From Sphingomonas faeni (GTDB lineage: Bacteria; Pseudomonadota; Alphaproteobacteria; Sphingomonadales; Sphingomonadaceae): a stretch of DNA of 64,000 nucleotides. The notes below the pieces were generated by a model. The model had not been told where the DNA came from and ran no database searches. It was given only the letters and a program-made list of their open reading frames with translations. The stretch is taken from positions 86,338 to 150,337 of the forward strand of contig NZ_JANBVH010000007.1 of NCBI RefSeq assembly GCF_024273235.1. The letters run 5' to 3'. Positions 36,263 through 45,733 of this stretch are shown here, piece after piece. How positions within the stretch are numbered: position 1 is the stretch's first letter; every line of letters starts with the position of its first letter. The translations under genes were made by a program, and so were the position numbers.

Positions 36263-36621
36263 GTGGACCTAATTGCGGAAAGTCGAAGGACTTACTTTTT
36301 TAGCCGTATATCGCCAAGTTTTCATACCAAGTTTTAGATCCGCATCCCATTAACGACGGTGCATTGGTGAGCGCTAAACGCGCATGTGCGCCAGCCGTAT
36401 TTGGCATTTTAAGCTGAGTAGATTGAGTGCCCCCCCAATATTACGCGTTTCTGCGCCATCAAGCCAAGGTTCGCTGCAATACGCATTTAAAGCTATTAAT
36501 AACGCCAGAGTTTTAAACGGTCTTGGATCGAAGCTCGCGCTCCCCTGTATCTCGTCGCGCATCGCGATACGATCAGCATCGTGCTGTTGTCGACACAAGC
36601 AGTCACTGATGCGTCGTGATT
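36263..36621. other. Gene-free AT-richer stretch
   Basis: About 360 bases between the integrase and the autotransporter end, with visibly lower GC than the surroundings (for example around 36290-36320 and 36470-36510). No open frame of protein-like composition, tRNA or attachment repeat was seen. Confidence 0.4.
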
Positions 36622-36645
36622 GGCCGGCGGTGTTTACCGCCGGCC
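36622..36645 (-). terminator. Perfect inverted repeat after the autotransporter gene
   Basis: GGCCGGCGG-TGTTTA-CCGCCGGCC is a perfect 9-bp stem with a six-base loop, seven bases past the autotransporter stop. There is no T run, so a rho-assisted or mRNA-stabilising role is likely. Confidence 0.6.
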
Positions 36646-36651
36646 GATCGA

Positions 36652-39600
36652 TCAGAACGCCACGCGCAGGCCGCCGCGGCCGCCGCCGCCCTTCCAGTCG
36701 TCGCCATATTCGCCGTGCGCTTCGAGGAAGCCGGTGACGCCGCCGGGCATGGCGATGTTCACCCCCAGCGTGCCGCGCCCGTACGTGCCGATGCGGCCGC
36801 CGTCGAAGCCGATCGTCGTCGCACCGCTGGTGAACGCGATCCGGTCGCGCCCGCGGAACTGCTTCACCGCCTCGCCGCTCGCATAGACGCTCATCACGTT
36901 ACCACCCGCGTGGGTGCGGGTCGCCCCGAGCCTGAGGCCGGCCGTGCCGCGAACGCCGTTCTGGCTGTCGATGGCGATCCGCGAACCGATCGCGTCCAGT
37001 CCGTCCAAATCGTCCAGCCGACTGTCGACATAGCTCACCCCGACGATCGGCTCGACGAAGAACGCCGCGCCACCGAAGCGCAAGCCCGCTTCGAGCTGCC
37101 CACCCCAGGCGCGTGCATCTGGTCTGGCGACGACGCCGATCGTTGGCGCGCGCAGCTTGACGTCGACCCAGTCATACTTGCCGAGCGCGTTGACGAAGAA
37201 CGGCCCGCCGCGGAAGCTGGCATAGGCGCCGGCGTTGATGACATCGTATGTCGTCCGATCCGCGACCGCGCGGAAATCGAGCGACGAGTTGAGATAGCCG
37301 CCCGTCACGCCGACGACAAAGCCGCCATCTGCATCCATGCGTCCGACATCCAGACCGGCCTGCGCGCCGAACGCGTCCTGCCGGTAGCCGATCGCCTGCG
37401 TCGATGACCGCCCGAACGTAGCGAAGCTGCGATCGTTGTCGCGGCTGTTCGTCGCGCCGTAGAACTGGCCCCAGATCGCCGTGCCTTCAACCGTTGCATC
37501 GTCTCGCAACTCGCGCACATGGCCCGACCAGGCGTCGGCGGACGTGTGCCACAGGTTGCGGACGCCCTCTGCCGCGCTGATCGTGCGGAACACGCCGGCC
37601 TGCGGCGTGCCAACGACGGCGTAGGACAGGGTTGCTGGATCATAGGCGATCAACAGCCCGACCAGCGCCGTGCCGGTCGAGCCGGGCGCCAGCGTGAACG
37701 CGCCGGCAGACGATGCGCCCGTCGCCTGGACGATGACGACGTCCGGCGACAGGGTCACCGGACCGCTGCTCGCCAGGATCACCGCCGTCGACCCGACGGC
37801 GGTTCCGACCGCCAGGCGATCCGCGCTGGGTGCCGCACCGAACGCGATATCAAGCCCGAGCGTGCTCGCGCCCGAACCGGTGAACGTGCCCGGCAGGACG
37901 AGCGTATCACCCGCACTGCCGTTGCGCAGCTCGACCAGCCCGGCATTGTTGAACGCCTCGAGATTGTTGAACGCCACGCGGCGCGACGTCGCCAGCGCCC
38001 GGACGACGCCCGTATTGTCGAACGTGTCGACCCCGGCGCCGAAATCGCTGTCGAGCGTCGATGTGAACGTGCCACTGTTGACGAACCGATCTCCGCCCGC
38101 ACCGAACTGCACGCGCCCCGTGATCGTCCCGCTATTGTTCACCGTCGCCGTCCCACTCAGCGCGACGACGGCACGACCGCTGCCGGTGCTGAAGATCGTG
38201 CCCGCGTTGGTCAGCGTGGAGGCGGTACGGCCCTGCAGAGCGATCGCATCGCCACCCGAGGTGACGCTGCCGCCCCCCGCCACGGACACGTTCGCCGTCG
38301 CACCATTGGCGGTCAGCGCGGTGTCGGCGGCCGATACGGCGCCGCCGACGTTGATCGCCGCCAGCGTTCCCGCGGAGACGACTGCGCCGCCGCCTGCGGA
38401 CGTTAGAGATGCGACGTTATACACGGCCGCACCGTTGCTCGACTGGACAAACACGGCGTTGCCGCCCGCGCCTGTCTTCGACACCGCGCCGCTCGTCGTG
38501 ACCGTGGCTGGGCCGCTTACCGTCGTTGCGACGATCGCCGGGGTATTGACGCCGGCGACCGATATCGGCCCCGAGGTAATGACGGTCGCGCCGGTCGCGC
38601 CGGCTGCCGTCATGGCGGTCGAACCGACACCCGCGGTCGATACCGACGCGGCCTGAACGCTCGCCGTGCCCGCCGCCGACATCGCGCGGATACCGGCGCT
38701 GCTCGCCGCGGTGGTGACGATCGGGCCGGTGGCGACCACGGAGACCACACCGCCGGCATTGTTCATCGCGACGATCGCGTCGGCGTTCGAGCCGCTCGTG
38801 CTCGCGCTGCCGACGCGCACGCTGACTGCACCGTTATTGGAGAAAGCATCTACGCCGCGCGAAGCGAACCCGCTGGTCGACACGCTACCCACATCGACGC
38901 TGACCGCCCCTGCGCCGGTCGAGGTGGCGCGGATCGCCGGCGCCATCATGCCCGTCGTCGCCACGCTACCCTGCGTGACCGATACCGCCCCGGGACTCGA
39001 CACATCGATGCCGCTGGCAAGATCACCTGCCGTCGTGACGCGACCCGTTCCGGCGATCGTCACGCCAGTCGTGCCGGTCGCAACGATGCCGCGGCTGCCG
39101 AAGCCGGTCGTGGTGATCAGCCCGCTATTGGTGACGCGTGCCAGGCCGCCGGTCGCCGTCGCGGTGACCGCGTCCGCGCTCAACGTCGTGCCGGCCGGCA
39201 GGAAGCCGAACGCACCGCCCATCGTCGCACCCGTCCCGCCGGGGCCGATTGGCAGCACCGGGCCGAACAGCACCCCGTCGATGCCGATCCCGGAATTGTC
39301 CGTGTCGCTTTCCAGCCCCTGGAAGGCGATGCGGACCAGATCGATCGCGTCGATCGCGAAATTACCCGAGAACCGCCGGAACGTCGTCAGGTCGCTGCTC
39401 ACCGTATACGATGCGTAGGTGGTGCCGAGCAGGCCGGTGACGCTGCCGGTCGCGGTGTTGAGGTCCCCGCCGGTGCTGCGATAGTCGAACGACAGATTGA
39501 ACGTGCCGGGATTGACCGGATAGGCGAGGCGCGTCTCGAACCGCCCCGGATTGCCGGTAGATCCGCCGAGATCGACATAGCGCCCGAGCGGCTGGTTGGG

Positions 39601-40380
39601 CGGCGCGCCGAAGACGCCCGGCCCGACCCCACCGACCAGATCGACCGAGCCGCCGGTCACGTTCCACTGGATGAAGGCGTTGAGGTTGTCGGCCGGAAAG
39701 CCGAGATTGTCGGAGAAGAAATAGTCGAAGAAGACGATCGCGCTCGGCCCGGTCAGGTCGGCCGGATCGAGACCGGGGTTGGACGCGCCGCCGGTCGGGA
39801 AACCGCCGCCGATCCCGCCCGCGCCGACGGTCGCCGCCGTGCCGGTGGTCGACACGCGTCCGGTGAGAGACACGTCGACGCTCGACCCCATCGCCACGAT
39901 CGCGCCCGATCCGTTGCCCGTCGTGCTGACGTCGCGCGCCGCGATGCTGACCGGACCGGCGGCGGAAACAACGATGCCCGGTGCGAAATCGCCGGTGGTC
40001 GCGACCGACCCCATCCCGGTATAGCTGCCCGCCTGACCGCTGGTCAGCCGCACGCCCGCGCGACCGGCCGCCGCGCTGGAGACCCTGCCGGCATTATCGA
40101 CGATGCCATCCGTGCCGGTCACGACCAGCACGCCCCCCGTGATGATCGTCGCCGGCGCCGTCGCCAGCGTCAGCGTATCGGCATCGAGATAATTGACACC
40201 GTTCGGATAGGGATTGCCCGCGGAATCACAGACGACACGATCGTTGGTCGCGGCGCCGCATTCGTTCTGGGCTGCGGCCTGCTGCGGCATCAGCGCCGCC
40301 GCGACCAAACCCAGCGTCGAAACCGACAGGGCAAGACGATGGCGGCGGAACGCGCCGGCGGATTTGATATATGCGATCAT
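36652..40380 (-). CDS. Autotransporter outer membrane beta-barrel protein
   Basis: A 1242-residue type V secreted protein. The signal peptide (LALSVSTLGLVAAALMPQQAAAQ) ends near residue 38. The passenger domain is a long run of Gly/Ala/Thr/Val-rich repeats (recurring VSTTG, TTGxxAxGI patterns) predicted to form a beta-helix, interrupted at about residues 210-370 by a globular insert (ADNLNAFIQWNVTGGSVDLVGG) that looks like a PEP-CTERM-neighbour or lectin-like beta-sandwich. The last 280 residues form the autotransporter barrel ending GGLRVAF. It is probably a surface adhesin or self-association factor; no protease triad is evident. Confidence 0.85.
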   Translation of the reverse strand: MIAYIKSAGAFRRHRLALSVSTLGLVAAALMPQQAAAQNECGAATNDRVVCDSAGNPYPNGVNYLDADTLTLATAPATIITGGVLVVTGTDGIVDNAGRVSSAAAGRAGVRLTSGQAGSYTGMGSVATTGDFAPGIVVSAAGPVSIAARDVSTTGNGSGAIVAMGSSVDVSLTGRVSTTGTAATVGAGGIGGGFPTGGASNPGLDPADLTGPSAIVFFDYFFSDNLGFPADNLNAFIQWNVTGGSVDLVGGVGPGVFGAPPNQPLGRYVDLGGSTGNPGRFETRLAYPVNPGTFNLSFDYRSTGGDLNTATGSVTGLLGTTYASYTVSSDLTTFRRFSGNFAIDAIDLVRIAFQGLESDTDNSGIGIDGVLFGPVLPIGPGGTGATMGGAFGFLPAGTTLSADAVTATATGGLARVTNSGLITTTGFGSRGIVATGTTGVTIAGTGRVTTAGDLASGIDVSSPGAVSVTQGSVATTGMMAPAIRATSTGAGAVSVDVGSVSTSGFASRGVDAFSNNGAVSVRVGSASTSGSNADAIVAMNNAGGVVSVVATGPIVTTAASSAGIRAMSAAGTASVQAASVSTAGVGSTAMTAAGATGATVITSGPISVAGVNTPAIVATTVSGPATVTTSGAVSKTGAGGNAVFVQSSNGAAVYNVASLTSAGGGAVVSAGTLAAINVGGAVSAADTALTANGATANVSVAGGGSVTSGGDAIALQGRTASTLTNAGTIFSTGSGRAVVALSGTATVNNSGTITGRVQFGAGGDRFVNSGTFTSTLDSDFGAGVDTFDNTGVVRALATSRRVAFNNLEAFNNAGLVELRNGSAGDTLVLPGTFTGSGASTLGLDIAFGAAPSADRLAVGTAVGSTAVILASSGPVTLSPDVVIVQATGASSAGAFTLAPGSTGTALVGLLIAYDPATLSYAVVGTPQAGVFRTISAAEGVRNLWHTSADAWSGHVRELRDDATVEGTAIWGQFYGATNSRDNDRSFATFGRSSTQAIGYRQDAFGAQAGLDVGRMDADGGFVVGVTGGYLNSSLDFRAVADRTTYDVINAGAYASFRGGPFFVNALGKYDWVDVKLRAPTIGVVARPDARAWGGQLEAGLRFGGAAFFVEPIVGVSYVDSRLDDLDGLDAIGSRIAIDSQNGVRGTAGLRLGATRTHAGGNVMSVYASGEAVKQFRGRDRIAFTSGATTIGFDGGRIGTYGRGTLGVNIAMPGGVTGFLEAHGEYGDDWKGGGGRGGLRVAF

Positions 40381-40513
40381 GTGTCAGGAGCCCCGATGTA
40401 CCACGAACGATGCGTCGTGGGATTGATCGAGCAACCAGCCGACCATCGGATGGTTCCGATAATATCGTTATCCGACAGCTACTAAATCTAATGATCAAGA
40501 TCAATAGAACGGT

Positions 40514-41578
40514 CTAGATTGCGCTGCCGCCCGCAAGCGACACTTCCTGCCACAGGAGCTTTAGCAGGACGCCGGCCGGCAGGGAGCGGTGGAGTGGCGC
40601 GCCCTGCCCCGCCCATTGCGCGCCGAACCCGCTCTCGCCGACGGACCGGGCGGCCGCATGCAGCGCCTTTTCTGCGTCATAGGCGATCGGATAATCGGGC
40701 ACGTCCTGCGCACCTTCAGCCCATTCGGTGAACCGGTTGGCGAGGCAGCGCGCCGGGCGGCCGGAAATCGCACGGGTCATCACCGTATGATGCGCAGCAG
40801 GGCCCGCGAGCGCCACGCGATACGCGTCGTCGGCGCCGCTCTCCGGGCAGGCGATGAACGCGGTGCCCAGCTGTACCGCGCTTGCGCCGAGCGCCAGCGC
40901 GGCGCGAATGCCGGCACCGTCCATGATCCCGCCCGCGGCGATGATCGGCACCCCCGTTCGGGTCGCCAACAGCCGGGTCAGTGCCATCGTGCCGAGCCGG
41001 TCGTCGGGCGCCGCAGGATCGAAGACGCCGCGATGGCCCCCGGCCTCCCATCCCTGTGCGACGATCGCATCGATGCCCGCCGCTACGATCAGCCGCGCTT
41101 CGGACAGGCTGGTCGCGGTCGCCAGCAACAGGCAGCCGGCATCCTTCAACGCGGCGATGCGATCGGCGCCGGGGAGCCCGAAGTGAAAGCTGACGACCGC
41201 TGGCGCAGTATCCACCAGCGTCGCGAGCATGTCGTCGTCGTCGGCAAAGCTGGTGTAGATGGTCCGCAGCGCATCAGGTGGCTCGGCTCCATACCGCACG
41301 AACAGCGGTCGCATGGCCTCCAGCCATCGTGCCTCCCGCGCGGCATCCGCTTGCGCTGCCTGGTGCACGAACACGTTCACGTTGAATGCGCGATCGGTCC
41401 TCGCGCGGGTCGCCTCGATCATCGCGCGCGCCCCGGCCGCATCAATCGCACCGATACCGATCGACCCCAGTCCCCCGACATTCGACACCGCCGCCGCGAG
41501 GTCGGGCGTAGATACGCCGGCCATGGGAGCCTGCACGATCGGGAGCGTCACGCCAAGGCGCTGAAACAGATGCATCAT
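40514..41578 (-). CDS. Nitronate monooxygenase (NPD family)
   Basis: A 354-residue FMN-dependent TIM-barrel protein that oxidises nitronates such as propionate 3-nitronate to harmless products. Typical segments are [25 protein letters not shown] at the start, the central [12 protein letters not shown] motif holding the catalytic His, and [30 protein letters not shown] at the phosphate site of FMN. Two adjacent ATGs at the start follow AGGCAGG. It is divergent from a zinc alcohol dehydrogenase. Confidence 0.88.
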   Translation of the reverse strand: MMHLFQRLGVTLPIVQAPMAGVSTPDLAAAVSNVGGLGSIGIGAIDAAGARAMIEATRARTDRAFNVNVFVHQAAQADAAREARWLEAMRPLFVRYGAEPPDALRTIYTSFADDDDMLATLVDTAPAVVSFHFGLPGADRIAALKDAGCLLLATATSLSEARLIVAAGIDAIVAQGWEAGGHRGVFDPAAPDDRLGTMALTRLLATRTGVPIIAAGGIMDGAGIRAALALGASAVQLGTAFIACPESGADDAYRVALAGPAAHHTVMTRAISGRPARCLANRFTEWAEGAQDVPDYPIAYDAEKALHAAARSVGESGFGAQWAGQGAPLHRSLPAGVLLKLLWQEVSLAGGSAI

Positions 41579-41708
41579 GCGGACCTGCCTCTGTCCGTCA
41601 TCCACGTCCATCACATTCGGGACGGGCCCATACCGCGCATCGGGACGTTGAGGGGGTTCAGTCGCTTTTCCGATCCTGGCGGAGCCCCTGCTCACACGGA
41701 GAAGTAAT

Positions 41709-42884
41709 ATGCGCGCATTATGCTGGCACGGTAAAGGCGACGTGCGCGTCGACAACGTCGCGGACCCCGAGATCAAGCATCCGCGCGACGCGATCATCAA
41801 GGTCACCGCATGCGCGATCTGCGGGTCGGATCTGCACCTGCTCGACGGCTACCAGCCGACGATGGAAGCGGGCGACATCCTCGGCCACGAGAATATGGGC
41901 GAAGTCGTGGCGCTCGGGTCCGAAGTGACCAACCTCAAGATCGGCGACCGTGTGGTCGTGCCGTTCACGATCAGCTGCGGCGATTGCTGGTTCTGCAGGA
42001 AGGGCCTGTTCGCCGCCTGCGACCGCACCAACCCCAATGCCGAGATGGCCGCAAAGGCGTTGGGCCACTCGCCCGCCGGCCTTTTCGGGTTCAGTCATAT
42101 GCTCGGCGGCTATTGCGGTGGTCAGGCGGAATATCTGCGCGTGCCGATGGCCGATATCGGGCCGATCAAGATTCCCGAAAGCGTCACCGACGATCAGGCG
42201 CTGTTCCTCTCGGACATCTTCCCGACCGGCTACATGGCGGCCGAGAACGCGCAGATCGAGCCCGGTGATACCGTGGCGATCTGGGGCTGTGGCCCGGTTG
42301 GCCAGTTCGCGATCCGCTCGGCGCTGATGATGGGTGCCGGCCGCGTGATCGCGATCGATGAAGTGCCCGAGCGCTTGGCGATGGCCGAGGCGGGCGGCGC
42401 CGAGACGATCAACTTCGCCGAGACCGACGTGTTCGACGAATTGCAGGCGCGCACCAAGGGCCGCGGTCCCGACAGCTGTATCGACGCGGTCGGTTGCGAA
42501 GCTGCAGGGCACGGCGCGGCGGACGCCGTGATGGACAAGGTAAAGGCATCGATGTTCCTCGCCACCGACCACGTCCACGTGCTGCGCCAGGCGATCATGA
42601 GCTGCCGCAAGGGCGGCACTGTGTCGGTGCCCGGTGTCTATGTCGGCATGGGCGACAAGCTGCCGATCGGTGCGGCGATGAACAAGGGGCTGACCATTAA
42701 GCTCGGCCAGACCCACGTTCAGCGCTACACTAAGCCACTGCTGGAAAAGATCGTGGCCGGGGAGATAGATCCGAGCTTCGTCATTACGCACCCGGCCAGC
42801 CTTGAGGACGCGCCCGAGATGTACGCCAGGTTCCGCGACAAGGAGGACGGCGTCATCAAGGTGGTCATGCGCCCGCACGGCTGA
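41709..42884 (+). CDS. Zinc-dependent alcohol dehydrogenase (formaldehyde dehydrogenase-like)
   Basis: A 391-residue medium-chain dehydrogenase. It has the catalytic-zinc Cys ([14 protein letters not shown]), GHENMGEVV, the four structural-zinc Cys in [16 protein letters not shown], and the Rossmann motif [10 protein letters not shown]. The longer insert after the structural zinc ([21 protein letters not shown]) is like that of glutathione-independent formaldehyde dehydrogenases and related enzymes. Substrate is undetermined. GGAGAAG precedes the ATG. Confidence 0.88.
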   Translation: MRALCWHGKGDVRVDNVADPEIKHPRDAIIKVTACAICGSDLHLLDGYQPTMEAGDILGHENMGEVVALGSEVTNLKIGDRVVVPFTISCGDCWFCRKGLFAACDRTNPNAEMAAKALGHSPAGLFGFSHMLGGYCGGQAEYLRVPMADIGPIKIPESVTDDQALFLSDIFPTGYMAAENAQIEPGDTVAIWGCGPVGQFAIRSALMMGAGRVIAIDEVPERLAMAEAGGAETINFAETDVFDELQARTKGRGPDSCIDAVGCEAAGHGAADAVMDKVKASMFLATDHVHVLRQAIMSCRKGGTVSVPGVYVGMGDKLPIGAAMNKGLTIKLGQTHVQRYTKPLLEKIVAGEIDPSFVITHPASLEDAPEMYARFRDKEDGVIKVVMRPHG

Positions 42885-43033
42885 TCTGCGAATCCCTCAT
42901 TGTCGTGGCGGCGTGCGATCCCTTTTTGAGGATCGAGCACCGCGACGACCGGCGCACGACAGCTCGCAGATTAACTGGTGCCATGCTCGAACGGTGCTCG
43001 TTCTGTCGTTACAGATAACCGAAATGGAATGAG

Positions 43034-43807
43034 ATGCACCAGATCAACTGCGGCTCCGGCCGCAAACTGCTGCTTATCCACGGTCTGGGCGGAAGCTCGC
43101 GATCGTGGAGCCCCATCCTAGACTCGCTCGGCGCCAGTCGAACGGTGATCGCGATCGACCTGCCCGGACATGGCGCGACCCCGGCAGAGCACGATAGTGG
43201 GACGTTCGACGGCCTGGTCGGCAGCGTGCAGCGCTACATCGTGGAGGACGAGCTGACCGGGATCGACGTCGTCGGCAGCTCGATGGGTGCGCGGATAGTG
43301 CTCGAACTTGCCAGGCGTGGCGTCGTCGGCAACGTCATCGCACTTGACCCGGGTGGGTTCTGGCGTGGTTGGGAGCGCACCTTCTTCAAGACCACGATCG
43401 GCGTCTCGGGCCGCTTGTTGCAGGCGATCCGACCCGCCCTGCCGACGCTGAGCCATAACGCGGCCTCGCGCACTGCCCTGCTCGCCCAATTGTCCGCGCA
43501 TCCCTGGTCGCTTGATCCGCAGATGGTGGCGACCGAGCTGACCGGTCTCAGTACGACACAGACGTTCGATGCGCTGGTCCATGACCTTGCGACCGGACCT
43601 GAGCAGACTGGTCCTGCTGCTGACAGCACTGGCCGAATCGTCATCGGATGGGGCAGGCACGACAGGCTCTGCCTGCCGGGTCAGGCGGCGCGCGCAAAAG
43701 CTGCGTTCCCGTCTGCCGAACTGCACTGGTTCGAGTCCAGCGGTCATTTTCCGATGTGGGACATGCCGGAGGAGACGGTCGAGGTCATACTGGAAGCTAC
43801 GCTGTGA
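43034..43807 (+). CDS. Alpha/beta hydrolase
   Basis: A 257-residue alpha/beta-hydrolase fold protein. LLIHGLGGSSRSW provides the oxyanion-hole region, GSSMGARI holds the nucleophile Ser in the expected strand-turn-helix position, and SGHFPMWD holds the catalytic His. No signal peptide is present, so it is cytoplasmic. Substrate class (ester, lactone, epoxide-like) cannot be assigned. It is a single gene between a dehydrogenase and a TfoX-like gene. Confidence 0.82.
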   Translation: MHQINCGSGRKLLLIHGLGGSSRSWSPILDSLGASRTVIAIDLPGHGATPAEHDSGTFDGLVGSVQRYIVEDELTGIDVVGSSMGARIVLELARRGVVGNVIALDPGGFWRGWERTFFKTTIGVSGRLLQAIRPALPTLSHNAASRTALLAQLSAHPWSLDPQMVATELTGLSTTQTFDALVHDLATGPEQTGPAADSTGRIVIGWGRHDRLCLPGQAARAKAAFPSAELHWFESSGHFPMWDMPEETVEVILEATL

Positions 43808-43955
43808 AAGTAGCGGGCTGTAACGCCGACCCACTTTTGGCCGTCAAGCCGCACCTCGACCGTGCTTGAAAGCGGCCGCTCGTTCACCGCGGCCGGCGTC
43901 GCAGACCATGGTCGGTCTGTTGCCATCGGCGACGCTCCCCTGTTAGGTTCGTCGT

Positions 43956-44291
43956 ATGGCGACGCAGAAACGCACAATTGAATTCTTGCTTGAACAGGTG
44001 ACCGGCGCCGGCGCGGTGACAGCCAAGCCGATGTTCGGTGAGTACGGCGTCTACGTTGACGGCAAGATGATCGGTTCGGTCTGCGACGATCAGCTGTTCG
44101 TTAAGCCGACGATCTCGGGCCGCGCTCATGCCGAGCCGGTTTCGGATGCGCCGCCGTATCCAGGTGCTAAACCGCAGATGCTCATCGCGGCCGATCGATG
44201 GGACGATGCCGAATGGCTCGGCGTGCTACTGCGCGTAACGGCGGCCGAGCTGCCGACACCGAAGCCGCAGAAACCGAAGCGAGGCACGTAA
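43956..44291 (+). CDS. TfoX/Sxy N-terminal domain protein
   Basis: A 111-residue protein consisting of the TfoX N-terminal domain (MFGEYGVYVDGKMIGSVCDDQLFVKP), with a Lys/Pro-rich tail. TfoX in enterics and vibrios promotes competence genes, but stand-alone N-terminal-domain proteins are widespread with unknown role, and no competence genes are nearby. Confidence 0.82.
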   Translation: MATQKRTIEFLLEQVTGAGAVTAKPMFGEYGVYVDGKMIGSVCDDQLFVKPTISGRAHAEPVSDAPPYPGAKPQMLIAADRWDDAEWLGVLLRVTAAELPTPKPQKPKRGT

Positions 44292-44406
44292 GCACCCGCG
44301 GCGGTTCAGACCCGAATTCGGACACAGTGCGGCGCCAGGCCTGAGGTTGCGCCTTGCACCTGCAATCCGCCAAAAGCGACATATACGCGACCAGTGTCGC
44401 AGCACG

Positions 44407-44438
44407 GCTTAGTGGCTCCGCCAAGGGAGCCGCTAAGC
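44407..44438 (-). terminator. Long hairpin downstream of the IclR relic
   Basis: GCTTAGTGGCTCC and GGAGCCGCTAAGC pair over 13 bases with one G-U and a six-base loop. It lies 4 bases past the stop of the IclR-like fragment on the minus strand, the expected place for its terminator. A T-rich tract follows on the plus side, so it could also work in that direction. Confidence 0.6.
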
Positions 44439-44441
44439 TAT

Positions 44442-44700
44442 TTAGGCTTTTGAAGAATCTGGCGTGCCCGGATACAGCATACCTAGTTCCTCAATCGCTT
44501 CTGGCAAATCTTGATCTTGAGCATCTGTGGGGACCAGCAGTGTCGCCGTCAAAATCGGACGGCCTTGTAGATCGAAGATGGGGAAAGCCGTGGCGCTCAA
44601 TCCCGGGATGACGGTACCGCTGACATGAGCGCGACCGGCCGATCTAATGTCGTTGATTATCTGGGTCTGCGTTGCCTTTGCGATCGGGGTGCGTCGCTGC
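44442..44700 (-). pseudogene. IclR-family regulator C-terminal fragment
   Basis: The minus strand reads QIINDIRSAGRAHVSG followed by TVIPGLSATAFPIFDLQG, RPILTATLLVPTDAQDQ and a short tail, ending at a TAA. This is the end of an IclR effector-binding domain, where GxSAxAxPIFDxxGRxxxxLTL is the standard pattern. The DNA-binding domain and start are absent upstream, where frames are interrupted. It is a truncated, presumably dead regulator. Confidence 0.6.
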
Positions 44701-45017
44701 TCTTTCGCTGCGAGGGCGGACGCCTGTACATCGAATCTTCAGGCAAGCAGTCACAGCTGCCGGAATGGGGCTTGCCGAGAGCCTGTCCGGGATAGTCCCG
44801 ATACGCGAACGCTTTGCGGTATGCAGCGATGTTGCGTGAGCGCAAAAGCCTCAACGGATCACTTGGCGTATCCTGATGCCTTCGAGGAACAAATTGGCCA
44901 AGTGCGCGATGCGCGATTTCGGCGAGTCACGTTGCTCGGCGGCGAGGGAGATCGCCGTGACGAACACCAGCAAGAATTGAATGTAGGGCGAACGCTTGTC
45001 TCCTCGCTTGCATTTTA
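44701..45017. other. Gene-free stretch before the AcuR-like gene
   Basis: About 320 bases without a supported gene. The minus strand at 44851-44985 reads AISLAAEQRDSPKSRIAHLA and FLEGIRIRQVIR, which could be the tail of a lost regulator, but this is too short to name. Confidence 0.35.
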
Positions 45018-45032
45018 TAGACGTTCGGTCTA
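45018..45032. promoter_or_regulatory. AcuR-type operator 1
   Basis: TAGACGTTCGGTCTA is a 15-base inverted repeat (TAGAC / GTCTA arms) 12 bases before the TetR-family start. A closely related palindrome precedes the reductase gene, so both are likely binding sites of the TetR protein. Confidence 0.7.
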
Positions 45033-45043
45033 ATTGAATTGAC

Positions 45044-45676
45044 ATGGATCTAATCGCCCTTCCCCGCCGTCGTGGACGTCCCTCGAAAGCCGCGGCGGGA
45101 TTCAACGAGACGCGCGAGACCCTGGTGCGGGCTGGCCTGGTGGCGCTGACCGAAAAAGGCTTCTCCGCGACTGGTCTCGATGAGATTCTCAAGGCCGTAG
45201 GTGTGCCCAAGGGTTCCTTCTATCATTATTTCGACAGCAAGGAGGCCTTCGGCGCCGAGTTGATCGACCGCTACGGTGCCTATTTCGCCCGCAGGCTGGA
45301 AGGCTTCTTCACCGATGAAGCCCGTCCGCCATTGGAGCGGCTCAATGCCTTCGCGGTCGATGCGGAAACTGCGATGGAACGCCATGCGTTCGCGCGCGGT
45401 TGCCTTGTCGGTAATCTGGGGCAGGAAATGGGGGCGCTGCCCGAAGCCTTTCGCCAGCAGCTCAGCGACGTTTTCGCGGACTGGCAGCATCGCACGGCCC
45501 AATGCCTGCGAGCCGCGCAAGCTGCCGGTGAGATCGGAGCCCACCATGATGCTGATCGCCTCGCCGCCTTCTTCTGGATCGGGTGGGAAGGCGCCGTGCT
45601 GCGCGCCAAGCTCGAACGCAGCGGCGCTCCGCTCCGGACATTCGCGGAAGGGTTTTTCGCAATGATCCGCACCTGA
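45044..45676 (+). CDS. acuR: TetR family regulator, AcuR-like
   Basis: A 210-residue TetR repressor. Residues about 22-68 are the DNA-binding domain (GLVALTEKGFSATGLDEILKAVGVPKGSFYHYFDSKEAFG), and the rest is the helical ligand domain with CLVGNLGQEMG, a pattern of the AcuR/YxaF branch. It is followed by an AcuI-type reductase, and both genes carry the same palindrome in front. AcuR represses acryloyl-CoA metabolism in Rhodobacter; the symbol is by likeness and context. Confidence 0.78.
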   Translation: MDLIALPRRRGRPSKAAAGFNETRETLVRAGLVALTEKGFSATGLDEILKAVGVPKGSFYHYFDSKEAFGAELIDRYGAYFARRLEGFFTDEARPPLERLNAFAVDAETAMERHAFARGCLVGNLGQEMGALPEAFRQQLSDVFADWQHRTAQCLRAAQAAGEIGAHHDADRLAAFFWIGWEGAVLRAKLERSGAPLRTFAEGFFAMIRT

Positions 45677-45696
45677 CCCCCTTTTTTGAACAATTC

Positions 45697-45711
45697 TAGC
45701 CGATCGGTCTA
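45697..45711. promoter_or_regulatory. AcuR-type operator 2
   Basis: TAGCCGATCGGTCTA shares the CGGTCTAATT half with operator 1 and is a near-perfect palindrome, 22 bases before the reductase start. This indicates that acuI has its own repressed promoter. Confidence 0.7.
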
Positions 45712-45733
45712 ATTTTGAGAAAGGAGCATTATC

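Noticed and set aside
43744..43977. Minus-strand frame containing STVEVRLDGQKWVGV
   Set aside because: The middle looks protein-like, but it overlaps the hydrolase end and lacks a family; evidence is too thin.
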